Below are positions 48,863 through 57,183 of a DNA stretch of 64,000 nucleotides, piece after piece. The stretch comes from Salmonella enterica subsp. enterica serovar Typhimurium str. LT2. GTDB lineage: Bacteria > Pseudomonadota > Gammaproteobacteria > Enterobacterales > Enterobacteriaceae. The stretch covers positions 4,154,001 to 4,218,000 of the forward strand of contig NC_003197.2 of NCBI RefSeq assembly GCF_000006945.2, in the 5' to 3' direction. Numbering within the stretch: the stretch's first letter is position 1; each line of letters starts with the position of its first letter. The notes beneath the pieces are model-generated. The model was not told the origin of the DNA and made no database searches. It saw nothing but the letters and a program-made list of their open reading frames with translations. The position numbers and the translations under genes are program-made.

Positions 48863-49132
48863 ATGAAATGTAAACGCCTGAATGAAGTCATTGAACTCCT
48901 CCAGCCAGCCTGGCAGAAAGAGCCTGATCTTAATCTGACGCAATTTTTGCAGAAACTGGCGAAAGAGTCAGGTTTTGACGGCAAACTGGAAGATTTAACT
49001 GATGATATCCTGATCTACCATCTGAAAATGCGCGATTCCGCCAAAGACGCCGCCATTCCAGGGATTCAAAAAGACTATGAAGAGGACTTTAAAACGGCGC
49101 TTTTACGCGCCCGCGGCGTTATTAAAGAGTAA
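48863..49132 (+). CDS. yihD: YihD family protein (DUF1040)
   Basis: An 89-residue cytoplasmic protein of unknown function, same length as E. coli YihD. MKCKRLNEVIELLQPAWQKE begins it, with AAGGAGC upstream of the ATG; the same frame is open upstream over mobA but without family sequence. Upstream of srkA-dsbA in conserved order. A CpxR-type site overlaps its stop codon. Confidence 0.93.
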   Translation: MKCKRLNEVIELLQPAWQKEPDLNLTQFLQKLAKESGFDGKLEDLTDDILIYHLKMRDSAKDAAIPGIQKDYEEDFKTALLRARGVIKE

Positions 49133-49143
49133 AACCTTGTAAG
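49129..49143 (+). promoter_or_regulatory. CpxR box upstream of srkA-dsbA
   Basis: GTAAA-ACCTT-GTAAG matches the CpxR consensus GTAAA-N5-GTAAA with one change. It overlaps the yihD stop codon and lies about 65 bases before srkA. E. coli srkA(yihE)-dsbA is a classic Cpx envelope-stress operon. Confidence 0.8.
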
Positions 49144-49208
49144 CGGCGCCACCGAAATCGCCACGAAATGATATCCTGAATCATTCGTAGTATTTTCCGG
49201 ATGATGGG

Positions 49209-50195
49209 ATGAACGACAACGCTTTTACTTTCCAGACGCTACACCCGGAAACCATCATGGATGCGCTGTTTGAACAGGGGATCATGGTGGATTCCGGGCT
49301 AACTCCACTAAACAGTTATGAAAACCGCGTCTATCAGTTTCAGGATGAAGACCGTCGACGTTTTGTCGTTAAGTTTTATCGTCCTGAACGCTGGTCTGTT
49401 GATCAAATTCGGGAAGAACATCAATTCGCGCTTGAACTGGTGAAGGATGAGGTTCCGGTTGCTGCTCCGCTCGCGTTTAATGGCCAGACGCTGTTAGCGC
49501 ATCAGGGCTATCATTATGCCATTTTCCCCAGCGTAGGCGGTCGTCAGTTTGAAGCAGACAATATCGATCAGATGGAGGCGGTAGGGCGTTATCTTGGCCG
49601 ATTGCATCAGACGGGGCGAAAACGTCCTTTCACTTTCCGGCCTGACATTGGGCTTGCGGAGTATCTTTTTGAACCTCGCCAGGTATTCGAAGATGCCGCA
49701 CTGATTCCCTCCGGGCAAAAAGCGGCTTTCCTGAAAGCCACTGATACTCTACTGTCTGCAGTTACCGAATGCTGGCGCACCGATTTCGCCACGCTGCGAT
49801 TGCACGGCGATTGTCATGCCGGCAACATTCTATGGCGTGATGGACCGCTGTTTGTCGATTTAGATGATGCCCGTAACGGTCCGGCGATACAGGATTTATG
49901 GATGCTGCTGAACGGCGACAAAGCCGAACAGCGAATGCAGCTTGAAACCATTATTGAAGCTTATGAAGAAGTTAGTGAGTTCGATACGGCTGAAATTGGT
50001 CTCATTGAACCTTTACGCGCCATGCGTTTAGTTTATTATCTTGCCTGGTTGATTCGTCGTTGGGGCGATCCTGCGTTTCCAAAAAACTTTCCCTGGTTAA
50101 CAGGGGAAGATTACTGGCAGCGACAGACAACGACTTTTATTGAGCAGACTAAAATTTTGCACGAACCCCCTTTACAATTAACGCCAATGTATTAA
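49209..50195 (+). CDS. srkA: Stress response kinase A SrkA (YihE/RdoA)
   Basis: A 328-residue cytoplasmic Ser/Thr protein kinase of the aminoglycoside-phosphotransferase fold that counteracts stress-induced death. The catalytic loop LHGDCHAGNILW carries Asp and Asn, and the metal-binding motif is FVDLDDARNGP. It precedes dsbA by 16 bases and is co-transcribed with it under Cpx control. Confidence 0.95.
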   Translation: MNDNAFTFQTLHPETIMDALFEQGIMVDSGLTPLNSYENRVYQFQDEDRRRFVVKFYRPERWSVDQIREEHQFALELVKDEVPVAAPLAFNGQTLLAHQGYHYAIFPSVGGRQFEADNIDQMEAVGRYLGRLHQTGRKRPFTFRPDIGLAEYLFEPRQVFEDAALIPSGQKAAFLKATDTLLSAVTECWRTDFATLRLHGDCHAGNILWRDGPLFVDLDDARNGPAIQDLWMLLNGDKAEQRMQLETIIEAYEEVSEFDTAEIGLIEPLRAMRLVYYLAWLIRRWGDPAFPKNFPWLTGEDYWQRQTTTFIEQTKILHEPPLQLTPMY

Positions 50196-50211
50196 TCGGA
50201 GAGAGTTGATC

Positions 50212-50835
50212 ATGAAAAAGATTTGGCTGGCGCTGGCTGGTATGGTTTTAGCTTTTAGCGCCTCGGCAGCACAGATCAGCGACGGTAAACAGTATATCAC
50301 GCTGGATAAACCGGTCGCTGGCGAACCCCAGGTACTGGAGTTTTTCTCCTTCTACTGCCCACATTGTTATCAGTTTGAAGAAGTGCTTCATGTGTCTGAC
50401 AATGTGAAGAAAAAGCTGCCGGAAGGCACCAAAATGACCAAGTACCACGTTGAGTTCCTGGGGCCGTTGGGCAAGGAGCTCACCCAGGCATGGGCGGTGG
50501 CGATGGCGTTGGGTGTAGAAGATAAAGTCACGGTCCCGCTGTTTGAAGCCGTACAGAAAACCCAGACAGTACAATCTGCCGCGGATATCCGTAAAGTGTT
50601 CGTTGATGCGGGCGTCAAGGGCGAAGATTACGATGCGGCATGGAACAGCTTCGTGGTGAAATCACTGGTTGCGCAACAGGAGAAAGCCGCGGCTGACCTG
50701 CAACTGCAGGGCGTTCCGGCGATGTTCGTCAATGGCAAATACCAGATTAACCCACAAGGCATGGATACGAGCAGCATGGATGTTTTTGTTCAGCAGTATG
50801 CTGATACTGTGAAATATTTGGTTGATAAAAAATAA
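50212..50835 (+). CDS. dsbA: Periplasmic disulfide oxidoreductase DsbA
   Basis: A 207-residue thioredoxin-fold protein that introduces disulfides into secreted proteins. Signal peptide KIWLALAGMVLAFSASA ends before AQISDGKQ. The active site is CPHC in FSFYCPHCYQF and the cis-proline loop is GVPAMFVNG. Start chosen at ATG 50212 with GGAGAG upstream; a TTG two codons before is also in frame. Re-oxidised by DsbB. Confidence 0.98.
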   Translation: MKKIWLALAGMVLAFSASAAQISDGKQYITLDKPVAGEPQVLEFFSFYCPHCYQFEEVLHVSDNVKKKLPEGTKMTKYHVEFLGPLGKELTQAWAVAMALGVEDKVTVPLFEAVQKTQTVQSAADIRKVFVDAGVKGEDYDAAWNSFVVKSLVAQQEKAAADLQLQGVPAMFVNGKYQINPQGMDTSSMDVFVQQYADTVKYLVDKK

Positions 50836-50841
50836 AAAGAA

Positions 50842-50868
50842 CGCCGGTCACTGACCGGCGTTTTTATA
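50842..50868. terminator. Bidirectional terminator of dsbA and yihG
   Basis: ACGCCGGT / ACCGGCGT around CACTG, with T-runs on both strands. On the minus strand it overlaps the last codons of yihG, whose stop lies inside the hairpin. Confidence 0.9.
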
Positions 50869-51756
50869 AGATGTTTTAATCTCTTCTATCTGTATATCTT
50901 TCTTATCCCACAGCGTATTAAGCCAACGTTGAAAACGGCGTTTGAATGTTTTGTCGTTCACGTAATCGCCGTGCAGTTCTTCATTTATGGGTTCCAGTTG
51001 CACCCGAACAACAATACGCGTCAGCCTACCGCTTAGCATATCGTAGAAAGGGTGACGATCGTTGTTTGGGTAACACAACGTAATATTAAGCAGCTTATCG
51101 AACTGTGAGCCTAAAACATTAATCGCCATTGCAATACCGGCTGCTTTTGGCGGCAACAAATGTTGATAAGGTGAATGCGTTTGCTGACGTTTCTCATGCG
51201 TAAATCGCGAGCCTTCAACAAAGTTAACGATAGTGGTGGGATACCGACGAAACTTTTCGCAAGAGCGACGAGTTGTTTCAACATCTTTGCCGCGTCGATC
51301 GGGGTGTCGGAGCAGGTAGCTACGGGAGTAGCGCTTCATAAACGGCATATCTAATGCCCAGCACGCCAGGCCGATGAACGGCACCCAGGCCAATTGCTGT
51401 TTAAGAAAGTACTTATTCATTGGGATATGCTTGCGGAACAGAACGCAAAGCACAACGATATCGGCCCAGCTGCGATGATTACAAATCAGTAAATACCAAT
51501 TTTTCTTGCTCAGCCCTTCTAACCCTTCTACATCCCATTGCAAGTGCGGATTAAGGCGTAACAGCGCTGCAAGACCAGCACACCAGCAATACATCATGAA
51601 ATTGCAGAAAATGGAGACCTTGCGCCAGATACCGGGAACAGGCAAAAGAAGCTTTACCATACCGGCAATGATGATCGGTACTGAGCAAACAATAGTGACC
51701 AGGATGGTCAATACGATACTCAATGGGAGCGTGATAGCCGCGAGTATTCTCGTCAT
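50848..51756 (-). CDS. yihG: 1-acyl-glycerol-3-phosphate acyltransferase homologue YihG
   Basis: A 302-residue inner-membrane acyltransferase of the PlsC/LPLAT family, thought to influence membrane fatty-acid composition. Motif I is NHRSWAD (HX4D) and motif III is EGSRFT; an N-terminal membrane helix (LPLSIVLTILVTIVCSVPIIIAG) is present. E. coli begins eight codons earlier (MANLL...); here that ATG leads to a stop after four codons because of a two-base difference, so translation must start at MTRILAAITL. Its C-terminus (KTSYKNAGQ) diverges and ends within the terminator. Confidence 0.9.
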   Translation of the reverse strand: MTRILAAITLPLSIVLTILVTIVCSVPIIIAGMVKLLLPVPGIWRKVSIFCNFMMYCWCAGLAALLRLNPHLQWDVEGLEGLSKKNWYLLICNHRSWADIVVLCVLFRKHIPMNKYFLKQQLAWVPFIGLACWALDMPFMKRYSRSYLLRHPDRRGKDVETTRRSCEKFRRYPTTIVNFVEGSRFTHEKRQQTHSPYQHLLPPKAAGIAMAINVLGSQFDKLLNITLCYPNNDRHPFYDMLSGRLTRIVVRVQLEPINEELHGDYVNDKTFKRRFQRWLNTLWDKKDIQIEEIKTSYKNAGQ

Positions 51757-52143
51757 AATAAATTATTCAAAAGTTAGCCATAAACGGTGCGCGAAAAGGG
51801 CGCAAGGGGCTGATTCTATCAGAAAACGATGCTAATGATGGCGCTGAGTGAAATAGAAACACTCGTAACAACTATCCACATTATGATAACGGCATGAATC
51901 AGATAATCAGAAAAACGTGATGTTAACAACTCATTGAAAATAATGGGTAATTATTAAGACGAGAAGGCTATCGCGCTGATTTTAAAGTAATGGTAAGAAT
52001 TTACACACAAAGTTATCCACAGGTTATTTTGCGAGCGATCCTGAAGATCGACAAAACTTTTCCGCAAATGCGGCGAAAAACTCAAGTTTTCCTCCTGTAT
52101 GTGGCATCCTTTAACCATAATCTGTTAAACAGGCACGGACATT
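51757..52143. other. Intergenic region yihG to polA with DnaA boxes
   Basis: These 387 bases contain no supported gene. TTATCCACA at 52013-52021 is a perfect DnaA box and CTATCCACA at 51872-51880 differs by one base. polA has been reported to be regulated through DnaA boxes in this region. A polA promoter must lie here, but no single -35/-10 pair stands out. Confidence 0.7.
52013..52021 (+). promoter_or_regulatory. DnaA box upstream of polA
   Basis: TTATCCACA, exact consensus, 123 bases before the polA ATG. A one-mismatch partner lies 141 bases further upstream. Confidence 0.75.
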
Positions 52144-54930
52144 ATGGTTCAGATCCCAGAAAACCCACTTATTCTCGTAGATGGCTCATCCTATCTCTAT
52201 CGCGCCTATCATGCGTTTCCGCCGTTAACCAACAGCGCGGGAGAACCTACGGGCGCAATGTATGGTGTCCTCAACATGTTGCGCAGCCTGATCATGCAGT
52301 ATCAGCCGACGCATGCTGCGGTGGTGTTTGACGCCAAAGGAAAAACCTTCCGTGATGAGCTCTTTGAACACTACAAATCGCATCGTCCTCCAATGCCGGA
52401 TGATCTTCGTGCGCAAATAGAGCCGTTACATGCCATGGTTAAAGCCATGGGGTTACCTCTGCTGGCGGTCTCTGGCGTAGAAGCGGATGACGTTATCGGT
52501 ACACTGGCGCGAGAAGCGGAGAAGGTGGGGCGTCCGGTATTAATCAGCACCGGCGATAAAGATATGGCACAGTTGGTGACGCCGAATATTACGCTGATCA
52601 ACACCATGACTAACACCATCCTCGGCCCGGATGAAGTCGTTAATAAGTACGGCGTGCCGCCTGAGCTGATTATCGACTTTCTGGCGCTGATGGGGGACTC
52701 CTCGGATAATATTCCGGGCGTACCAGGCGTGGGTGAGAAGACGGCGCAAGCCTTGCTTCAGGGATTGGGCGGCCTGGATACGCTGTACGCCGAGCCGGAA
52801 AAAATTGCCGGTCTCACTTTCCGCGGCGCCAAAACGATGGCCGGTAAATTAGCGCAGAATAAAGACGTAGCGTACCTGTCTTATAAACTCGCCACCATTA
52901 AAACGGATGTTGAGCTGGAGCTGACCTGCGAACAGCTTGAAGTGCAGCAGCCGATTGCGGATGAACTGCTGGGCCTGTTTAAAAAATATGAGTTTAAGCG
53001 CTGGACGGCGGACGTTGAGTCAGGCAAGTGGCTACAGGCAAAGGGCGCGAAACCGGCGGCCAAACCGCAGGAAACGGTCGTTATTGATGAATCGCCCAGC
53101 GAACCGGCAGCGGCGCTCTCTTATGAAAATTATGTCACGATTCTGGACGACGTTACGCTGGAAAGCTGGATTGAAAAGCTGAAAAAAGCGCCAGTTTTTG
53201 CTTTCGACACGGAGACCGACAGCCTGGATAATATCGCCGCCAACCTGGTGGGCCTCTCGTTTGCCATCGAACCTGGCGTTGCCGCGTATGTACCTGTCGC
53301 GCATGATTATCTGGACGCTCCGGATCAAATCTCCCGCCAGCGTGCTCTGGAACTGCTGAAGCCGCTGCTGGAAGATGAAAAAGTGCGCAAAGTGGGGCAA
53401 AACCTCAAGTACGATCGCGGCGTCTTGCAAAATTACGGTATTGAGCTGCGCGGTATCGCCTTCGATACCATGCTTGAGTCTTACATTCTGAACAGCGTCG
53501 CCGGACGCCATGATATGGACAGTTTGTCCGATCGTTGGCTGAAGCACAAAACTATCACCTTTGAAGACATTGCCGGTAAAGGTAAAAACCAGCTCACCTT
53601 TAACCAGATCGCACTGGAGGAAGCGGGGCGCTATGCGGCAGAAGATGCGGATGTCACGTTACAGTTGCATCTCAAAATGTGGCCTGAGCTCCAGCAGCAC
53701 AAAGGCCCGCTGAATGTTTTCGAAAACATCGAAATGCCGTTGGTGCCTGTACTGTCACGCGTTGAGCGCAATGGCGTAAAAATCGATCCTGCCGTCCTGC
53801 ACAAACATTCGGAAGAAATCACGCTACGTCTGGCGGAACTGGAAAAGAAAGCGCATGACATTGCGGGCGAGGCGTTCAACCTGTCCTCGACGAAGCAGTT
53901 GCAGACCATCCTGTTTGAAAAGCAGGGTATTAAGCCGCTGAAGAAAACGCCTGGCGGCGCGCCGTCAACGTCGGAAGAGGTGCTGGAAGAGCTGGCGCTG
54001 GACTATCCGCTGCCGAAAGTGATTCTGGAGTATCGTGGTCTGGCGAAGCTAAAATCCACCTATACCGATAAGCTGCCGCTGATGATTAACCCGAAAACCG
54101 GGCGCGTCCATACGTCCTATCATCAGGCGGTAACGGCGACGGGACGTTTATCGTCCACCGATCCGAACCTGCAAAATATTCCGGTGCGCAATGAAGAAGG
54201 CCGCCGCATTCGTCAGGCATTTATTGCGCCTGAGGATTATCTCATCGTGTCTGCGGACTATTCACAGATTGAGCTGCGTATTATGGCGCATCTTTCCCGT
54301 GATAAAGGACTGCTCACGGCGTTCGCCGAAGGGAAGGATATTCACCGCGCAACGGCGGCGGAAGTCTTTGGCTTGCCGCTGGATAGCGTGACCGGGGAAC
54401 AGCGCCGAAGTGCGAAAGCCATTAACTTTGGCCTGATTTACGGGATGAGCGCCTTCGGTCTTTCTCGCCAGCTTAATATTCCGCGTAAAGAGGCGCAGAA
54501 GTATATGGATCTCTACTTCGAACGCTATCCTGGCGTGCTGGAATATATGGAGCGCACCCGCGCTCAGGCAAAAGAACAAGGCTATGTGGAAACTCTGGAG
54601 GGGCGCCGCCTTTACCTGCCGGATATTAAATCCAGCAACGCGGCGCGGCGCGCGGGGGCGGAACGCGCGGCGATCAATGCTCCCATGCAAGGAACGGCTG
54701 CCGATATCATCAAGCGCGCCATGATTGCCGTCGATGCCTGGCTACAGGCCGAGCAGCCACGCGTGCGGATGATTATGCAGGTACACGATGAATTAGTGTT
54801 CGAGGTGCATAAAGACGACTTAGATGCGGTAGCAAAACGTATCCATCAGTTGATGGAAAACTGCACGCGTATTGATGTGCCGTTGCTGGTGGAAGTCGGT
54901 AGCGGGGAAAATTGGGATCAAGCGCACTAA
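52144..54930 (+). CDS. polA: DNA polymerase I PolA
   Basis: A 928-residue, three-domain enzyme for Okazaki fragment processing and excision repair. The 5' nuclease domain (1-323) has ILVDGSSYLYRA, EADDVIGTLA and GDSSDNIPGVPGVGEKTA; the 3'-5' exonuclease (about 324-517) has FDTETDSL; the polymerase domain carries ADYSQIELR, RRSAKAINFGLIYG (O-helix) and VHDELVFEV. Length equals E. coli PolA exactly. No damage is seen. Confidence 0.99.
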   Translation: MVQIPENPLILVDGSSYLYRAYHAFPPLTNSAGEPTGAMYGVLNMLRSLIMQYQPTHAAVVFDAKGKTFRDELFEHYKSHRPPMPDDLRAQIEPLHAMVKAMGLPLLAVSGVEADDVIGTLAREAEKVGRPVLISTGDKDMAQLVTPNITLINTMTNTILGPDEVVNKYGVPPELIIDFLALMGDSSDNIPGVPGVGEKTAQALLQGLGGLDTLYAEPEKIAGLTFRGAKTMAGKLAQNKDVAYLSYKLATIKTDVELELTCEQLEVQQPIADELLGLFKKYEFKRWTADVESGKWLQAKGAKPAAKPQETVVIDESPSEPAAALSYENYVTILDDVTLESWIEKLKKAPVFAFDTETDSLDNIAANLVGLSFAIEPGVAAYVPVAHDYLDAPDQISRQRALELLKPLLEDEKVRKVGQNLKYDRGVLQNYGIELRGIAFDTMLESYILNSVAGRHDMDSLSDRWLKHKTITFEDIAGKGKNQLTFNQIALEEAGRYAAEDADVTLQLHLKMWPELQQHKGPLNVFENIEMPLVPVLSRVERNGVKIDPAVLHKHSEEITLRLAELEKKAHDIAGEAFNLSSTKQLQTILFEKQGIKPLKKTPGGAPSTSEEVLEELALDYPLPKVILEYRGLAKLKSTYTDKLPLMINPKTGRVHTSYHQAVTATGRLSSTDPNLQNIPVRNEEGRRIRQAFIAPEDYLIVSADYSQIELRIMAHLSRDKGLLTAFAEGKDIHRATAAEVFGLPLDSVTGEQRRSAKAINFGLIYGMSAFGLSRQLNIPRKEAQKYMDLYFERYPGVLEYMERTRAQAKEQGYVETLEGRRLYLPDIKSSNAARRAGAERAAINAPMQGTAADIIKRAMIAVDAWLQAEQPRVRMIMQVHDELVFEVHKDDLDAVAKRIHQLMENCTRIDVPLLVEVGSGENWDQAH

Positions 54931-55058
54931 GCATTTAAGGAATAACGCGCTTTTTTCGTAATTAAGCAACATAAGCACGGGGGTTTTGTGATGGGTATTA
55001 GAATTCCCTATGTAAAGAATGAAAAAAAATTACGAAAAGGTCTTTCTGTGTTGCTCAA

Positions 55059-55078
55059 AAAAGAGTAAAGTTATTCAC
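55059..55078 (+). promoter_or_regulatory. spf (Spot 42) core promoter
   Basis: AAAAGAGTAAAGTTATTCAC with -10 TAAAGT at 55066-55071, seven bases before the RNA start. A half-conserved CRP motif TGTGA (54987-54991) lies upstream; cAMP-CRP represses Spot 42. The core is almost identical to that of csrC. Confidence 0.75.
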
Positions 55079-55188
55079 GTAGGGTACAGAGGTAAGATGT
55101 TCTATCTTTCAGACCTTTTACTTCACGTAATCGGATTTGGCTGAATATTTTAGCCGCCCCAGTCAGTTTATGACTGGGGCGTTTTTTA
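55079..55188 (+). ncRNA. spf: Spot 42 small RNA
   Basis: About 110 bases beginning GTAGGGTACAGAGGTAAG and ending in the terminator GCCCCAGTCA-GTTTA-TGACTGGGGC with TTTTTT. It matches E. coli Spot 42 except in the terminator loop, one base longer. With Hfq it represses secondary carbon-use genes (galK and many others) when glucose is present. Position after polA is conserved. Confidence 0.97.
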
Positions 55189-55217
55189 TTGTGCGCAAGA
55201 AAAGTTTCGCTCACACC

Positions 55218-55253
55218 GTAGGCCGGATAAGACGCGCAGCGGCGCCATCCGGC
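55218..55253. repeat. REP element after Spot 42
   Basis: GTAGGCCGGATAAGACGCGC...GGCGCCATCCGGC is a standard REP unit, between spf and the end of the convergent engB gene. Confidence 0.9.
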
Positions 55254-55264
55254 ATAGCGGGTGA

Positions 55265-55897
55265 TTATTCCCCGTCCTGAATCTCTTCGACCGGTGCCAG
55301 TTCACTAAACCAGCTATCCAGCTTCTGACGTAACTTATCCACGCCCTGCTTTTTCAGCGAGGAAAACGCTTCTACCTGCACATCGCCATTAAAAGCCAGC
55401 ACGGCTTCACGTACCATATTCAACTGCGCCTTGCGCGCGCCGCTGGCCAGTTTGTCCGCTTTGGTCAGCAGAACCAGAACCTGGATATTGCTCTCTACAG
55501 CCCACTGGATCATCTGTTGGTCGAGGTCTTTCAACGGATGGCGGATATCCATTAAAACGACTAAGCCCTGTAGGCTTTGACGTTTCTCCAGATATTCCCC
55601 CAGCGCGCGTTGCCACTTGCGTTTCATCTCTTCCGGGACTTCCGCGTAGCCATAGCCCGGCAGGTCGACCAACCGTTTGCCATCTACGACTTCAAACAGG
55701 TTAATCAATTGGGTACGGCCCGGCGTTTTAGAGGTGCGCGCCAGGCTTTTTTGGTTGGTCAACGTGTTCAGGGCGCTGGATTTGCCTGCATTGGAACGGC
55801 CAGCAAAAGCCACTTCAATTCCGCAATCGGAAGGTAAATGGCGAATATCAGGCGCACTCATCACAAAATGCGTCTGTTGATAATTCAGGTTAGTCAA
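55265..55897 (-). CDS. engB: Ribosome biogenesis GTPase EngB (YihA/YsxC)
   Basis: A 210-residue essential GTPase of the TrmE-Era-EngA-YihA class that acts in 50S subunit assembly. G1 is GRSNAGKSS, G2 is around KTPGRTQ, G3 is DLPGYG, G4 is LTKADKL and G5 is in FSSLKKQG. It lies between the two small RNA genes on the opposite strand; both spf and csrC flank it. Confidence 0.97.
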   Translation of the reverse strand: MTNLNYQQTHFVMSAPDIRHLPSDCGIEVAFAGRSNAGKSSALNTLTNQKSLARTSKTPGRTQLINLFEVVDGKRLVDLPGYGYAEVPEEMKRKWQRALGEYLEKRQSLQGLVVLMDIRHPLKDLDQQMIQWAVESNIQVLVLLTKADKLASGARKAQLNMVREAVLAFNGDVQVEAFSSLKKQGVDKLRQKLDSWFSELAPVEEIQDGE

Positions 55898-56149
55898 AGC
55901 GGTCGTCTCCGTCAGTCAAAGCATTGTGGCGATTATACCTGAACGCCAGCAAAAGACGGATTTTTCGGCGCATCGGTGCTGTAAGTAAAAGCCATACGCT
56001 TTGTGAGACATTGACCATTGCACTTATGCGACATGACAGAGTCGTTGTCAGGCTCAAAGCCAGTTAATATAGTTAAATCATGAATTTATAGAAAGGTAAT
56101 TGTCTGAAAAAAAGGGATTTGCCGTGTCGGTATCTTGTGAGTTTACCCC

Positions 56150-56169
56150 AAAAGAGTAAAGTAATGCAC
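56150..56169 (+). promoter_or_regulatory. csrC core promoter
   Basis: AAAAGAGTAAAGTAATGCAC with -10 TAAAGT at 56157-56162, eight bases before the predicted RNA start. Including the next three bases it matches the spf promoter at 20 of 23 positions. Confidence 0.7.
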
Positions 56170-56411
56170 ATAGCGAGGACGCTAACAGGATCAACGACTC
56201 AGGATGAGGGTCAGGAGCGCCAGGAGGCGAAGACACAGGATTGTCAGGAAGACAAACGTCCGGAGACGTTAGTAAAAGGAAATGGAAACAACATGGAATG
56301 TTCCAGGCTAAGGGAAAAACAGGGCGTGTTGATAGCCAACAGGGATGGTGGAACCCGTTAAGGGTCGTGAGTCAAGAAAAAAGGCGGCAGATTACTCTGT
56401 CGCCTTTTTTC
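56170..56411 (+). ncRNA. csrC: CsrC small RNA
   Basis: About 242 bases starting ATAGCGAGGACGCTAACAGG and ending in the terminator GGCGGCAGA-TTAC-TCTGTCGCC with TTTTTT. Many CsrA-binding GGA motifs stand in loops (AGGATG, AGGAGC, AGGAGG, AGGATT, AGGAAG). It titrates CsrA, controlling carbon storage, motility and in Salmonella invasion genes; its synthesis depends on BarA/SirA indirectly. Confidence 0.96.
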
Positions 56412-56479
56412 TTTGCTTGCTTTCTGCTAGATTCCGCCTCAATTCTATACTGAATAAAACGGCTTAAAGATCTGACATC

Positions 56480-56995
56480 ATGAAAAAACCAACCTCTGCA
56501 CCGCGCAGTAAAGCCTTTGGCAAACAGCGTCGTAAAACGCGTGAAGAGTTAAACCAGGAGGCGCGCGACCGTAAACGCCTGAAAAAACATCGCGGTCATG
56601 CGCCGGGAAGTCGCGCGGCGGGCGGCAATTCCGCTTCGGGCGGCGGCAATCAGAATCAACAAAAAGATCCACGTATTGGCAGTAAAACACCTGTTCCATT
56701 GGGCGTGACTGAAAAAGTGACCCAACAGCATAAACCGAAAAGTGAGAAACCTATGCTTTCACCGCAGGCGGAGTTGGATTTACTGGAAACGGATGAGCGC
56801 CTGGATGCGCTGTTAGAACGTCTGGAAGCGGGCGAAACCCTGAGTGCGGAAGATCAAGCCTGGGTAGATGCCAAACTGGATCGTATTGATGAACTGATGC
56901 AGAAGCTTGGTCTGTCTTACGATGACGACGAAGAAGACGACGAAGAGGACGAGAAGCAGGAAGATATGATGCGCCTGCTAAGAGGCGGCAACTAA
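56480..56995 (+). CDS. yihI: Der GTPase-activating protein YihI
   Basis: A 171-residue protein that stimulates the ribosome-assembly GTPase Der. The N-terminal third is basic and low-complexity (KTREELNQEARDRKRLKKHRG, Gly/Asn-rich), and the C-terminal part is helical and very acidic (DDDEEDDEEDEKQED), as in E. coli YihI. Thus two ribosome assembly factors, engB and yihI, surround csrC. Confidence 0.95.
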   Translation: MKKPTSAPRSKAFGKQRRKTREELNQEARDRKRLKKHRGHAPGSRAAGGNSASGGGNQNQQKDPRIGSKTPVPLGVTEKVTQQHKPKSEKPMLSPQAELDLLETDERLDALLERLEAGETLSAEDQAWVDAKLDRIDELMQKLGLSYDDDEEDDEEDEKQEDMMRLLRGGN

Positions 56996-57007
56996 CGGGT
57001 TTACACC

Positions 57008-57181
57008 GTGGGCTTGCCCGTCCTGCTTATAACCCTTCCGGTTATATGTTATCTGGTGTGGTTATTCGTTAAACTACAGCGATTGTCGCGGCGACAGAAA
57101 TGGCTGCGCAGCCGGCTTGCCGCCCGTCATGGCGTGAAGCCGGTACGCCGTACCCGCCAGAGACGCCATCGGAAGGAGTGA
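57008..57181 (+). CDS. Candidate 57-residue membrane miniprotein upstream of hemN
   Basis: An uninterrupted frame from GTG 57008 to TGA 57179-57181. The peptide starts VGLPVLLITLPVICYLVWLF (one clear transmembrane segment) and ends in an Arg/Lys-rich tail of about 35 residues, a membrane-anchor topology. Its stop overlaps the hemN ribosome-binding site (GGAGTGAGC then ATG), which would couple translation. No strong ribosome-binding site is seen before the GTG. In other gamma-proteobacteria a DUF2489 protein occurs between yihI and hemN; this could be a shortened relative, but that is inference. Confidence 0.45.
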   Translation: MGLPVLLITLPVICYLVWLFVKLQRLSRRQKWLRSRLAARHGVKPVRRTRQRRHRKE

Positions 57182-57183
57182 GC

